From assembly GCF_037325665.1 (NCBI RefSeq), contig NC_090252.1, forward strand, positions 54,067,591 through 54,131,590: 64,000 nucleotides of DNA, written 5' to 3'. Position 1 is the first letter of the stretch. Each line of letters begins with the position of its first letter. Source of the DNA: Littorina saxatilis (lineage: Eukaryota > Mollusca > Gastropoda > Littorinimorpha > Littorinidae). The notes below the pieces were generated by a model. That model was not told the origin of the DNA, made no database searches, and was given only the letters and a program-made list of their open reading frames with translations. The position numbers and the translations under genes were made by a program. This document shows positions 11,001 through 21,000 of the stretch, piece after piece.

Positions 11001-12137
11001 GTTGTGAGTACCTAGGTACCTATCAATGGGGCTGTCACGAGGTAGTTGGGGCATGAATCTTTCTCTAGCCCTTTGCTGGTCTTCTATGTCAGTTTTAATG
11101 ATCTTAAAAACGTCATGCTCTTCTTGCATCTTGCCTTCTCTCTCCACCCTCTCTAGTGCAGCCTTAACTTCCTTTTCTTTTTTCCTCAAAGCTAACCTTT
11201 CATCTTGAGCTTCTCTCTCTAAACGAGCACACTCTCTTTCCAACTCTCTTTCCATCTCTGCCTTCTTCTCAGCAGCCAAAACACGCTCTCTTTCCAACTC
11301 TCTTTCCAACTCTCTTTCCATCTCTGCCTTCTTCTCAGCAGCTAAAGCTATGGTCCTAGAAGCCTTCTCCTCTAAAAGCAAAAGAGTCTCTTCTTGTCTG
11401 GCCCTTTCATCTGCGACCATTTGCTGGGACCTAAATCTTGCTGCGCTAACCGCCAAAGAAGCATCTAGAGAAACCTCTCTAGCACCTCCAGAAGCGACTG
11501 TGGAAGTCAAGTCCGAGCTGGAGGCGTACGGGTCTAACTTGGGAAAGAGTCTGTGATATTGTTCTTTGAGCGTCTCCGTTTGCATGTGCATATCGCTCAG
11601 ATCCTCTTCTATAGCTACATCACTTTCAGCCACTTGACAAAGCCTCGAGTTCGCTACATTCAGCTTGTTTAGGTGCTCACAGAGGACTATTTTATGAGCT
11701 TTAAGGGCTCTTCTTTGGTCTGGTGTCTCCCTAAAAGCTGTGCACAACTCGCTGATCATATTCTTATGAGCTCGGCTTATGGCCCAGTACTTGTCTGACA
11801 GTTCCCTCACCTCAGCATTAAGTCTAGCCCTAACAATGGCGGGGCCTCTTTCTTCTCTACTTCGTTGAGCGAGATGCTCTGCACTTGCAGCCTGTTGGGA
11901 GGGCTCAGTTCCTAAACCTTCCTGTGTAGGAGAATGTTCAGCTTGAGAGGGAAAGTTATCTGAATTCAAAGTGTCTTGGGTCTGAGTGGGTTCAGCTAGA
12001 GACTCTCCCTGAGCGCCATCACGGTCGCCTTCATTCTTACGACTATCAGTGTCCGAAGCAAAATGTTCATCCCTCTCTACCTTCAAAGTGTAAGGGGATA
12101 GCTCGGCACTCTCATGAGAAGGTAATTTCTCATCCAT
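8073..12137 (-). CDS. BEL/Pao gag with protease-like and integrase-tail parts
   Basis: A long frame of 1354 residues. In order it shows: an acidic N-terminus; a long coiled-coil region rich in E, K and R (roughly 230-340); a proline-rich linker; a DUF1759-like gag core near INRLPTQEPTTFSGD; two Cys-rich zinc-knuckle stretches; a retropepsin-like stretch near YALLDT (DUF1758 type); an Arg/Pro-rich tract; and a tail resembling DUF5641, which closes BEL integrases. The order gag, protease, integrase tail matches BEL/Pao. The gene is treated as a fossil part of an incomplete element. Confidence 0.85.
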   Translation of the reverse strand: MDEKLPSHESAELSPYTLKVERDEHFASDTDSRKNEGDRDGAQGESLAEPTQTQDTLNSDNFPSQAEHSPTQEGLGTEPSQQAASAEHLAQRSREERGPAIVRARLNAEVRELSDKYWAISRAHKNMISELCTAFRETPDQRRALKAHKIVLCEHLNKLNVANSRLCQVAESDVAIEEDLSDMHMQTETLKEQYHRLFPKLDPYASSSDLTSTVASGGAREVSLDASLAVSAARFRSQQMVADERARQEETLLLLEEKASRTIALAAEKKAEMERELERELERERVLAAEKKAEMERELERECARLEREAQDERLALRKKEKEVKAALERVEREGKMQEEHDVFKIIKTDIEDQQRARERFMPQLPRDSPIDRYLGTHNPLHVGTHTESIGDVAVGYDRHTQHTQDTYKPATADTYARPRHQPEAYTLVSGQHQPAAAKPGLPPLQKPTEVRAYAPSHLQSAAEDIRDTLRGISRTLAQPVSASHPLPAAVTATAPTTTTMTTATTMTTRVGGQFATSFRPQFVKAEIPSHEDRPRQIYAPSRFPHKSLNPSARPFPGPFPGPFPAMTSRESPTYVPSFAYGPSVMHPPMQTPQYDHAASFAPDTDYTQHGFQEAPVTSPSDVYYGQDAYLPQMQGQPALSEGSALARTLAEALLINRLPTQEPTTFSGDPLTYPLWRSSFTLLIERQGVSAEEKLLYLEKYLDGPAKDAVKGLFLIRDAQAYQQALQTLEERFGSSFVVARAFREKLDAWPVIKPKDGQALRAFSDFLGQCLVASRVIGQLQNLEDQAYHKTLMSKLPDWLVRNWVRKVNKTKNEKKRYPTFEELSAFIKTEADILCEPLFSSSKSAASSTSQTASSSVPKRTSYSTDCSTASACQECDKCLCQHHAKTVLNTNCDEVCPFCTVRFPTSSSSHPLLRCQRFDEIPVEDRKHFMYETSLCFSCARKTDHRSVDCTTRAICDKCQGPHLTMLHGAPSYRKKIPNQQRNARGPPDSSRFVCISQDARVSASGSAFATTNKSDRPVRATMIVPVRVSTKENPTVEHTTYALLDTMSCISFVTESLSDKLNTHSEPASLRLNTMTSQNTHIECQRVTGLCVKALNSNVSHNMKTLYTTDHLTNDTENIPTSETARNIKHLSHIASEIPPLLEGCTPGLLIGYDHAELFMPERVIKGDPYAVLTPLGWTILGQVSPKQSVHDVMHVSLTEHCLSEYEGESVASVYRTTLAEPRISDPLHVMERILTRPQRRRPRRRRPVRRRPVRRRPQRRRPQRRRKWLLPQRNVAVGDVVVLRDEAVCRADWPLGLVTEVRPSDDGLVRTCKLKTVKVTSKTSHSTFYYWRPISKLTVLVKADPDTQ

Positions 12138-12512
12138 ACTTTAAGTCAAGTGAAAACGTAGAGGTTAACAAAGACTTGCGAAATATAGAGAAACAAAATT
12201 CAAAACGGCACACCTCGGGTCACTCACTAGAGGGGAAGAAAATACGAAATACGAAGTGTGCAATGCTATGGTCAACAAACCTAAAATAATGCCTAAGTTG
12301 CTCTGCTCTGGGCCCGACAAAAATAAATTAAAATATTGTTCGCTAGATACGAAACACAGTTCCTTTAAGACAAAAGGTTCATGATCTCTTCACAAGATTC
12401 GTAAGGATAAGAAGTTCAAAAGTCAGTGGCCCTAAACACAGGCCTACAAAAGTTCATAAAGTTCTTTGTCGAAAACAATCCAAAATGTTCCAAAAAATAT
12501 CAGAGTTTCCAC
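12138..12512 (-). other. BEL/Pao 5' leader with probable primer-binding site
   Basis: Untranslated sequence between the 5' LTR and gag. On the - strand the bases right after the LTR read gtggaaactctgat, where a tRNA primer site (usually starting TGG) is expected. I cannot name the tRNA. Confidence 0.6.
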
Positions 12513-13991
12513 TGTGCTTGCCCTTGAGTAGCTGTAAGATTCTGTGATGGCTTATATAAATTCTGGAGGATGTAATTTTGGTGCTATAAAGAACCGACGC
12601 GCTCACAAAACAAAACGAACACTAGAATTGGAAAATTAATTAAAGTTTATTGAATACTTGTCGATGTCATGGTAATCCGGAATCAGCTCATAATATCAAT
12701 ATATAAAAGGCTAAACATAAATCTATGGAGAGGCTAAGTAACCTATATCGGAGCGTGGCGGAAAAACTAAACTAAGTTTAGTTTTGTGAATTAAAGCTAA
12801 AATGTGAAGTAGAAAGGACTAGTTTGAGTGAGAGTGCAGAACAGTAGAGTGTGAAGCGTGGAGCATGGAGCGAGAAGCGCGGAGCGGTGAGCGAGAAGCG
12901 CGGAGCGAGGTGCGAGAAGCGCGGAGCGGTGGAAACTGATAGAAAAGAAAGAACTAAACTTAGAATTCGAAACATCAAACTAAACATCAAAGATGGACGT
13001 CAAAATGGCGGCCGAAACAAGATGGCGGCAAATCAATAAAAAATCACCAAGACAAAAATATGTTAGAAAAACCCTACATAGAATAAACGTAGGACACAGA
13101 AACGGAAAGAAGACAAAGAAACGGACAGAAGACACAGAGACGGAAAGAAGACAAAGAAACGGACAGAAGACACAGAGACGAAAAGAAGACACAGAAACGG
13201 ACAGAAGACAAAGAAACGGACAGAAGACACAGAAACGGACAGAAGACAAAGATTCAAAACGAAAATTACACGAATTCGGTAAATAAAAGAAACATAGTCA
13301 GAAATGGATACTCGCCTTTGACAGCATCAATAATCTAAAACAGACTCAAGGCGAGCAACTGAACCTGAACTACAAAATAACTTAAAAACAAAACTGGAGG
13401 CTGGCAGAAAACACTGGGCCCCGGAACAGAGCAAAAAAATCTATCTATCCTAAAACATCTTGTTCCGTGAACGGCTTCCCAGTAAGTGACGACGAAAACA
13501 GGCTATCCACCACAGAGGTGAACTAAAAATACTGCGCGTTACTACACTATTACTGTTGCAAAACATGCGTCCCGTGCTCTCCGGGGAAAAACTCCATAGG
13601 CTGTCCAGCGTGAGCCATACAGGCACATGAAATTAAAATCAGAAAAACGCCGGCCACACTACCTTGTTTATAAATTAGTTCGTTACAATATTTAACGTCA
13701 TTAAAACAAAACCAAAGTTCGTACCAGGACGCTCATACTTAATAAAGAAAAATAAAAGATAAAGAGCGAGCTAGACCCGCACGCGAACCTACAGAGGTGG
13801 TTGCAAAATGGGAACAATTAGGGACAAAAGTGAGAAAAGTGAAAGAAAAGAGGTGAGAAGGAGATCAGAAAAAGGGGAAACCACCACCACGGAAAGTCGC
13901 ATGCGAGTCAAGCTAGAAACATGACTAAAAAACACAAGCAAAACAAAAAGAATCTAAATACACAGAAGGCTCCTTAGCAGGGGCATTCACA
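12513..13991 (-). repeat. BEL/Pao 5' LTR
   Basis: The same length as the left LTR and, by eye, the same sequence, including both internal tandem arrays. No substitution was noticed over 1479 bp. Confidence 0.95.
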
Positions 13992-14245
13992 GACACTGAA
14001 ACGGCTCTGACGGGGATAGTTTAGGGACACTGAAACAGCTCTGACGGGGATAGGTTAGGGACACTGAAACGGCTCTGTCGGGGATAGTTTACAGGACACT
14101 GAAACAGCTCTGACGGGGATAGTTTAGTGACACTGAAACTCGGCTCTGACGGGGATAGGTTAGGGACACTGAAACGGCTCTGTCGGGGATAGTTTACAGG
14201 ACACCGAAACTGCTCTGACGGGGATAGTTTAGGGACACTGAAAGT
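13992..14245. repeat. 36-40 bp satellite, right part
   Basis: About seven units of the same satellite as 5614-5897, here mostly 36 bp (gacggggatagtttaggg, acactgaaacggctct). The first five bases are the target duplication of the BEL/Pao element. Confidence 0.95.
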
Positions 14246-14439
14246 GCAGTGTGTGTTCTAAAGCTGTCACCGTTGCACGTGTTACTCAGCAATGCTGCAC
14301 TGAGTTTACTTGTCCTGACCGGCCAGTCGGTACACGTACGTCAGTTTAAACTGAACCGGAACTTGATATCCCCTTGCCCCGCCCCCTAAATCAGCCACTC
14401 GATCCACTGAGAGACCTTCGGAGGCAACACACTATACGC

Positions 14440-14442
14440 GCG

Positions 14443-14474
<32 letters not shown>
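14440..14474. repeat. (CT)n microsatellite
   Basis: A short uninterrupted CT run. Confidence 0.95.
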
Positions 14475-14477
<3 letters not shown>

Positions 14478-14615
14478 ACATGTGATAGTATTTTCGAGAT
14501 CGAATTCTCCGTTTATTGTTCTTTCTCGCTATTTTCGTCTCTGTTTTTTTCCTTGCTGCTATTCTTTTGTTTGTTAGATTTTTTTCGTTTGGGGAGGGGG
14601 GGTGGGGTGGCGTTT

Positions 14616-14964
14616 AGGCCAAAAAAAAAAATTGTCTGTTTAGGGTAACCCGACCGACCCTGTCGATTTGGCGCCGACCCAAAAACTTTTTTTTGATTTC
14701 AAAAAAAAAAAAAAAAAAAAAGAGGTAAAAATGCTAAAAAGAGACATTTGGCGTTTCTTTCTCTCCCTTTCTCTCTGTTTTATTTATACGTTAGTTTTGA
14801 AACATGTATTCATCAAATATAAGAAGTGAATGTACAGCCAACATAGCATTTACAAACAAACAAACAAACAAAAAAAAAAACAAAAAAAAAACCCTACCTA
14901 CCTACCGACCCTACTTTTTTTGGTCATGTTACCCTAAACAGACAATTTTTTTTTTTTTGGCCTT
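14616..14964. mobile_element. MITE, gtctgttt family, copy 1
   Basis: Terminal inverted repeats read taggcc + poly-A + ttgtctgtttagggtaac on the left and the reverse complement on the right. Inside, each arm carries ccgacc/ggtcgg-type motifs and poly-A runs. Other copies are at 28797, 48569 and 58164. There is no coding capacity. Confidence 0.85.
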
Positions 14965-15237
14965 AGTGTGTAAGTGCACACGGAGTGTGTGCCGTGTACG
15001 TGTGTGTGTCAGTGTGACTACAGTGTATGTCACAGTAGTGTGTGTGTTTTCTTTTGTTTTGCCGGTTATGTTTGACATGTAGGCTTAATTGTATCGTGTC
15101 GCTCTTTAGCTTCGGGGTGAGACTGTAACCGGATTTGTTTTTATTGTTCATATATCGCCAATGGACAGTTATGAGTCTCTCTCCCAGTCTCTCTCTCCCA
15201 GTCTCAGTCTCTCTCTCAAAATAAAGAATTGTCATTC

Positions 15238-15242
<5 letters not shown>

Positions 15243-15327
<85 letters not shown>

Positions 15328-15330
15328 GTC
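15243..15330. repeat. (CT)n microsatellite
   Basis: About 40 CT repeats followed by degenerate tctgtctcagtgtctc repeats up to about 15390. Confidence 0.97.
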
Positions 15331-15390
15331 TCAGTGTCTCTCTGTCTATGTCTCTGTCTTAGTGTCTGTCTGTCTCCCTCTGTCTATGCT

Positions 15391-16018
15391 GTGACTTTTG
15401 TACTTTTCTCATCCAAGTTCAAGTAAAAATATATGGGAAACCCCTAAAAAAAAAAAGCATCTATCTCAAATCAAGGTGCGTTCAGTCACGTTACATTTCG
15501 CTAGAGAACTGTTGTCCTCAATCACCGGACTGGGGACATTTTCACGTGAGGTCAACTGCTGCGTCATCAAGGCTGCAAAGGCGCAAGGAAGTATACCCAT
15601 TTCACAAAATACTTTTTAGATCACTATTAAATTGTTTTAATGACTGGGCTACCTTCTCCTTTAAGATAATCTGTAAAATAACCACTTTTCACTCAGAAAT
15701 GCTGTCTGTGTTCCTGTAGCACGATTCGGTTAGATTATTTTTGTCTAAAACGTGCACATCAATTATAATATAACGCGGCTATGATAAAAAAATGGGTCAG
15801 TCACGGTGTCAATAAGTGAATGGCTTGAACGTGGATTCTGATTGGATGGTCTTGTCCAATCAGACTTATCCTTTCAGAAAAGTTGAGTTACTTTTGTCGG
15901 CTGCTTACCAGCAGCGTGCAGTCTAAAATGTCTGTCTCTTCTGTGTGAGACTGTTTGTCATCTTCGCACTGTGCGTCACAAGTTTTGAGGTGTATGAGTT
16001 TATGTGCGTGCAGGCGAG
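15391..16018 (+). other. LRRC58 upstream region and 5' UTR
   Basis: About 630 bp upstream of the LRRC58 start codon with no recognised repeat family. It must hold the promoter and 5' UTR, unless an untranslated first exon lies further left. I see no clear TATA box. An upstream ATG (near 16002) opens a short frame that overlaps the main start. Confidence 0.5.
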
Positions 16019-16494
16019 ATGGCAGAGTACATGTCATCGCAGTCCTCATCGTCGGACAGCGAATTTCACAACGAAAACACAGAAGTGTTGTCGTACGAGC
16101 ATCTGGAGACCATTCCGGATTCAGCCATCTTACGGTCCGGCGAGTTGGTGTCTCTTCAGCTAAACAACAATGACATCTTGCAGCTACCTTCTTCCATTGG
16201 ATGTTTTTCTAGACTCGTCACACTGGATATTTCCAACAACAGCATGAAAAAGCTGTGTACTGAACTGTGCCAGTTACGCAATTTACGGACGTTCGTGGCT
16301 AAAAATAACCAATTGAGCTCTAGTGCGTTGCCAAAAGACTTCGGGTTGCTTCAGAACTTGGAAGTTGTGAACCTCAGTGGTAACCATTTCACAGACCTCG
16401 CTCCTCAAATCACAGAACTGTATCGACTCAAGTGCCTCTATCTAGGCAGCAACAGGCTCGTGGAACTTTCAAGTGCTGTCAAACATTTGTTACG
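16019..16494 (+). CDS. LRRC58: LRRC58 exon 1
   Basis: It encodes residues 1-158 and two bases of an arginine codon (ttacg|gtgagt). It starts MAEYMSSQSSSSDSE and holds the first five or so LRRs, through LKCLYLGSNRLVELSSAV. The donor gtgagt is strong. Confidence 0.95.
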
Positions 16495-16840
16495 GTGAGT
16501 TTCAACAGTCTCTCACGCCTCCCCTTTCCCCCCTCCCCTTGTACACGAAACTTAATTAGGATGTTAGCCTAACCCTAACCCTAAGGCTACCAGTAAGTTC
16601 GTCACACGGTAGATTCGTCACCCGTGACGAAGTTACCGGCAGGGTGGGTGGCTGTTTATGCTTAGAGCTTATGCTTTCAGATGTTTGATTTGTGGGAGAG
16701 ATTCAAGATTCACATTTTTTAGAGAGAGAGAGAGACTGACTGAGAGAGAGAGAGAGAGAAAGAGAGAGACTGAGAGAGAGGGAGAGAGACAGAGAGAGAG
16801 GGAGAGACTGAGACTGACAGAGAGACAGAGATAGAGAGTA

Positions 16841-16871
<31 letters not shown>

Positions 16872-18001
16872 GAGAGACTGAGAGAGATGAATCTCAAACA
16901 AATTCCAAATGTCCACACCTAAACAACTTTATTTTCAAATCAGGTACCATCAATTCTGTCATACAAGTGAAGCATACAAAACATGTGTCATTCAACTGAA
17001 GCACACTTTCTTACTAACAGTTCACATATATTTTATAATTATAAAGATCGGTCCAGTAGTTTACTCTTAATCGCTCTACACACACACACGCACACACATA
17101 CACCACGACCCTCGTCTCGATTCCCCCTCTATGTTAAAACATTTAGTGTGGTACAGCGCCATGTAACGACATCACGGCCCTGCCTATGTACACCGTATGT
17201 GTACCTGTCGGAATCCACCAGCAACGGATGACCCCTCTTGGTAGCTCTCGGAATGGGAATGACCTCAAACGTGACATCACCCTGATCATTATCATCTATG
17301 GCATCTGACACCACAGGCTCGTCAAGCAGGGACGGTTCCTCCTGTTCCATGGGAACAGCAAACGAAGGCTCTGAAGTGTCTGCATCAGTCTCATCATCAC
17401 CACCACCACCACCCATCATAGTCTCAGGGTGCTGAGACAGGTACAGCTCTGCCAGTGCACCATCTCTATCGGGCTCATCATCACTGTCTGCATCTGACTC
17501 ATCATCGCCACCAACCCCACCAACTTCCATCTCAGCCTGCTGTGTCAGAGACAGACTGTGCCACTGCCACACAGTCCTGGCATCGCCAGTCCAGTTCAAT
17601 ATCTCCCCTCACGGCACGCCTGTAGGTTGCATGGTCAATACCAATGCCACAGATGCGGTGTTGCCATCTGCCACATGGCCCATCGGCACAGAGCAAGGCC
17701 TTAGTCTTGTCTACTGGTGACCGCCACCTGACACACAATGCAATGATGAATCGACTGCAGTATCCATAGCGAATCTGGAGCTGTTATGCCAACTGCCAGT
17801 TTGTCCATCATTATATCTAGTGGTCTTGTGTTAATTACGTAGATAACTGGAGTTGAGCAGTTTTCACACAGCACAGTCCGAGCGTTGTTATTTTAAAACG
17901 CGAGATCTATTCATTGAGCAGTTCTCAACTAAGCAGTTTTCACTGACACGGCACAGTCCGAGCGTTGTTATTTTAGAGAGAATAAACAATAGAGAGAGAG
18001 G

Positions 18002-18036
<35 letters not shown>

Positions 18037-21000
18037 GGGGGGGGAGGTGCAAGGTTGTATTACCATTACATAACGGCCGCGCTCGGACTACTGTGTCGAA
18101 GTTACCTGTGGTGAAGTTACCGGGACCGGTGACGAATCTACCGTGTGACGAACTTACTGGTAGCCGTTACAGAACAGCAGTTGTGATTTTAGTGGCTCCT
18201 CTTGAATTAGCCCAGTGGCCTGGCATATATATTGCAAGCAGAGCGAACATTTTGAGATCGATTCAGTATGTGGGATGGTGAACCTCACATAAGGCTAGTA
18301 TATATATCGGATACATGCAGTTGCCGCCGCCCCCCCCCCCCCTCACCGCCCCGCATCAAACTATAAAGCAGAAGCAGAAGCTCTCATGCAGGCCGCCTCC
18401 TTCGTTCAGGACTCCGCAGACCCTTGCTACCAAGTTGTCTTCCTCTCGGACGCCCTTTCAGTCCTTCAGGCCCTAGAGAACGACAAACTCCCACAGCTGG
18501 CCAAAGCATTACAGATGGTCAGACAAACCAGAAGAGTTGTCCTCCAGTGGATACCAGCACACTGTGGGATACCAGGAAATGAAAGGGCCGATGAGCTGGC
18601 AAAAGAAGGAGCCGTGGAAGACCAACCTGAAAACAGTGTCAGCTTTAGTGAGCAGAAGACAATCATCAAGGCATTGATGAGGCCAAGGACAAACAGAGAT
18701 GACTACTACACAATGTCCAGAGAGCAGCAAGTCAACCTCATCAGACTGCGTACTGGCCACAACAGGCTCAATGCTCACATGAACCGAAAGTTCAAGCTGG
18801 CGCCATCACCAACCTGTGCCTGCGGTCAAGAGGACCAAACAGCGGAACACATCTTACAGCGATGTCCCTTACTAGATGAGGAACGAAAAGAAGTGTGGCC
18901 GTCACCAACTCCCTTGCAGACCAAACTATACGGCAGTCGACAGGAGTTGGAGAAAACGACAACATTTATCACCAGTGCTGGACTGATTGTGTAACCTCTG
19001 CGAACGCCAAGAAGAAGAAGAAGAAGACCGCCCCGCATCCCACTTTTAAGACCTACAAAATCTGAGAAAATCTAGCCTTAACAAGTCTTAAAGGGATAAT
19101 ACTTGAAGAAAAATTAAGGCCTTCCGGTCGCTTTCAAAGTATACACGTTAAGATTCTGCTGAACAAATTATGTTGCCCCACAGAACATAACTAAATGCAC
19201 GCATAGCTGTTGAACAGCGAATATAATTATGTGTTGCATGTGACTCGGACACATTCTTCAAAGACATGAATCTAGGGGGGGATTTCTTTTTGTAGAAAAT
19301 GCACATCAAGTTACAAAGATTTTTTAAGGAGTGTTGTAAAATATATCAGCAAGAAAATGGAATTTTCATCTTCCTCTTCGTTCGTGGGCTGCAACTTCCT
19401 CGTACACTCTGACTCATGTTTTTGCGCGAGTCTGCTTTTATTTTGATGTGGTTGGTAGTTTTCCTCCATCATTTAAGCCGTCATACCCTGTTTTCGGGTG
19501 GAGGAACATACAAGGCCTTTTTGTCACAGGCACATATTATGTATGGCATACATGTATGTAATGTTGGGGTTTTGTGTCACCAGTTGACAGCCATGTTGCA
19601 GAAGCCTCTGCAGGATACATTTTCTTGTCAACAGTTTTTTTGTTAACACCATAATAATGTAGTTGGAGAGAGGATCGAGCTGTGCTGCATTTTTTTTAAA
19701 CACCTGATTATTGCATTTGCAGTACGTGTTGTTGCAAGACAATAGGTCAGTTAGTCCTGGATTGAAACTGTGCACAGGTCCATTAATGCTCTAGCTGTGT
19801 TCCTTAGTGGGAAAAAGTAATGGTCAGAAGGCTTAGAATCCTACATTTGTCCAAACTATTGGACGGTCGACAAGCCAGGGGTCTGGCCAATCCAGGTTTC
19901 CCAATTGCTTCGTTTCCGGCCGATTTATGTTGAGCACCTGATGCGCACACAAAATATTGGCGTTCTAGAAATGTCGTCTGCGCAATGATCGCGGCGGCTT
20001 TCTTGACCGCCAAGGACGACCGCGCACGTTGTGAGACGTCATTCGTTAGACCTCAATGTGTCCGATAAAGAAAAGTATGCTTCAGTTGCCGCAGACAGGC
20101 CTGCAGAGAACAACACTGTCATTTCTTCTTCTTCTGCGTTCATGGGCTGAAACTCCAACGTTTTACCCTGTATAAATTATAACTGGTTTTACCCCACCAT
20201 GTAAGGCAGCCATACACCTATTTCAGAAGATGCCTGCTTGGTGGTTTTGTGTTTGTGTAACCCAGGATCTTTTCCGTGCATACTTGGTCTTGTACATGTA
20301 TGCATATAATATATATGAGGGAATAAGGCGCTAGCATGCAGGTCGGCATATAGTTGGCCTGGGAGATTGTATAACATCTCCACCCTTAACCCACCAGGCA
20401 TGGCAGGAATTTGAACACTCAACCTACCAGTTAGGAGGCGGGCATTTTATTCACTAGGCCATTGCCCCTGGCTAACAGTACTTAACACTGTCATTGACAT
20501 TACAAAGTGTCTGTGAATCTCAATAAAAAATGTTTATGTATACGTACATGTATAGATCTGCAGTCTGTGCATGTTCACATACAGCACTTAATTATTGATC
20601 TGTGCAGACCTGCCAACTGTATGTTAACGCTTTCGGGCTTTCAGCGTACATAGCATGCTACCTTTTGACACAATTGGATCAGCTCGTTACTCCCCCGGCT
20701 CGTTACTCCCCCTTGGCCTTGGGGTAAGGGTTAGGGTTAGGAGGAGTAACAAGCCGGGGGAGTAACGAGCCGGGGGAGTAACAAGATGCTCCTGACACAA
20801 TTACCTACGCTGATACCCCAAGCTAAAAGTTGCTACGCTCAAACAAATAGTCAGAAGCATGCAACAGTTCCTTCTGTCTTGTGAATCATGGTACTCGTTT
20901 CTGCTTCTCACTCTGTGTATAGAGGTCAGGAAAACGGTCAGAAAACATTGTCCACTTTTGAAAATTAACACTGCAGGCATGAGACAACAACAAAATCCAA

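Larger units (their letters stand above)
5898..13991 (-). mobile_element. BEL/Pao LTR retrotransposon, young, incomplete
   Basis: An 8.1 kb element bounded by two 1479 bp direct LTRs (5898-7376 and 12513-13991) that begin tgtg and end caca, with a gacac target duplication. It reads on the - strand. The parts I recognise are gag (DUF1759-like plus zinc knuckles), a retropepsin-like region and an integrase-tail-like region. I do not see reverse transcriptase, RNase H or an integrase core, so it looks incomplete and probably could not move without help. The LTRs look identical by eye, which points to a very recent insertion. It landed in a 36-40 bp satellite. Confidence 0.93.
16585..18165. mobile_element. 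TIR element with PHD/FLYWCH fragment
   Basis: A 1581 bp element with inverted ends of about 37 bp, starting ggctaccagtaagttcgtc and ending in its reverse complement. It contains (GA)n/(GT)n runs at 16720-16880, a fragment of the 0.86 kb repeat (17043-17146), a coding relic (17129-17738, - strand) and a local duplication near 17855-17976. The left flank is telomere-like (ctaaccctaaccctaa). No clear target duplication is seen. The protein relic hints at a MULE-type transposon. It lies in LRRC58 intron 1. Confidence 0.75.

Noticed and set aside
16565-16581. Telomere-like repeat as a chromosome end
   Set aside because: Only about two and a half units, with gene sequence on both sides.
17129-17738. 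FLYWCH/PHD host gene
   Set aside because: Frames are broken, the FLYWCH part is cut by another repeat, and it lies between transposon-like inverted ends within an intron.
20400-20470. A- and B-box-like promoter suggesting a tRNA gene
   Set aside because: No cloverleaf can be drawn, and the sequence is the head of a SINE with its own target duplication.
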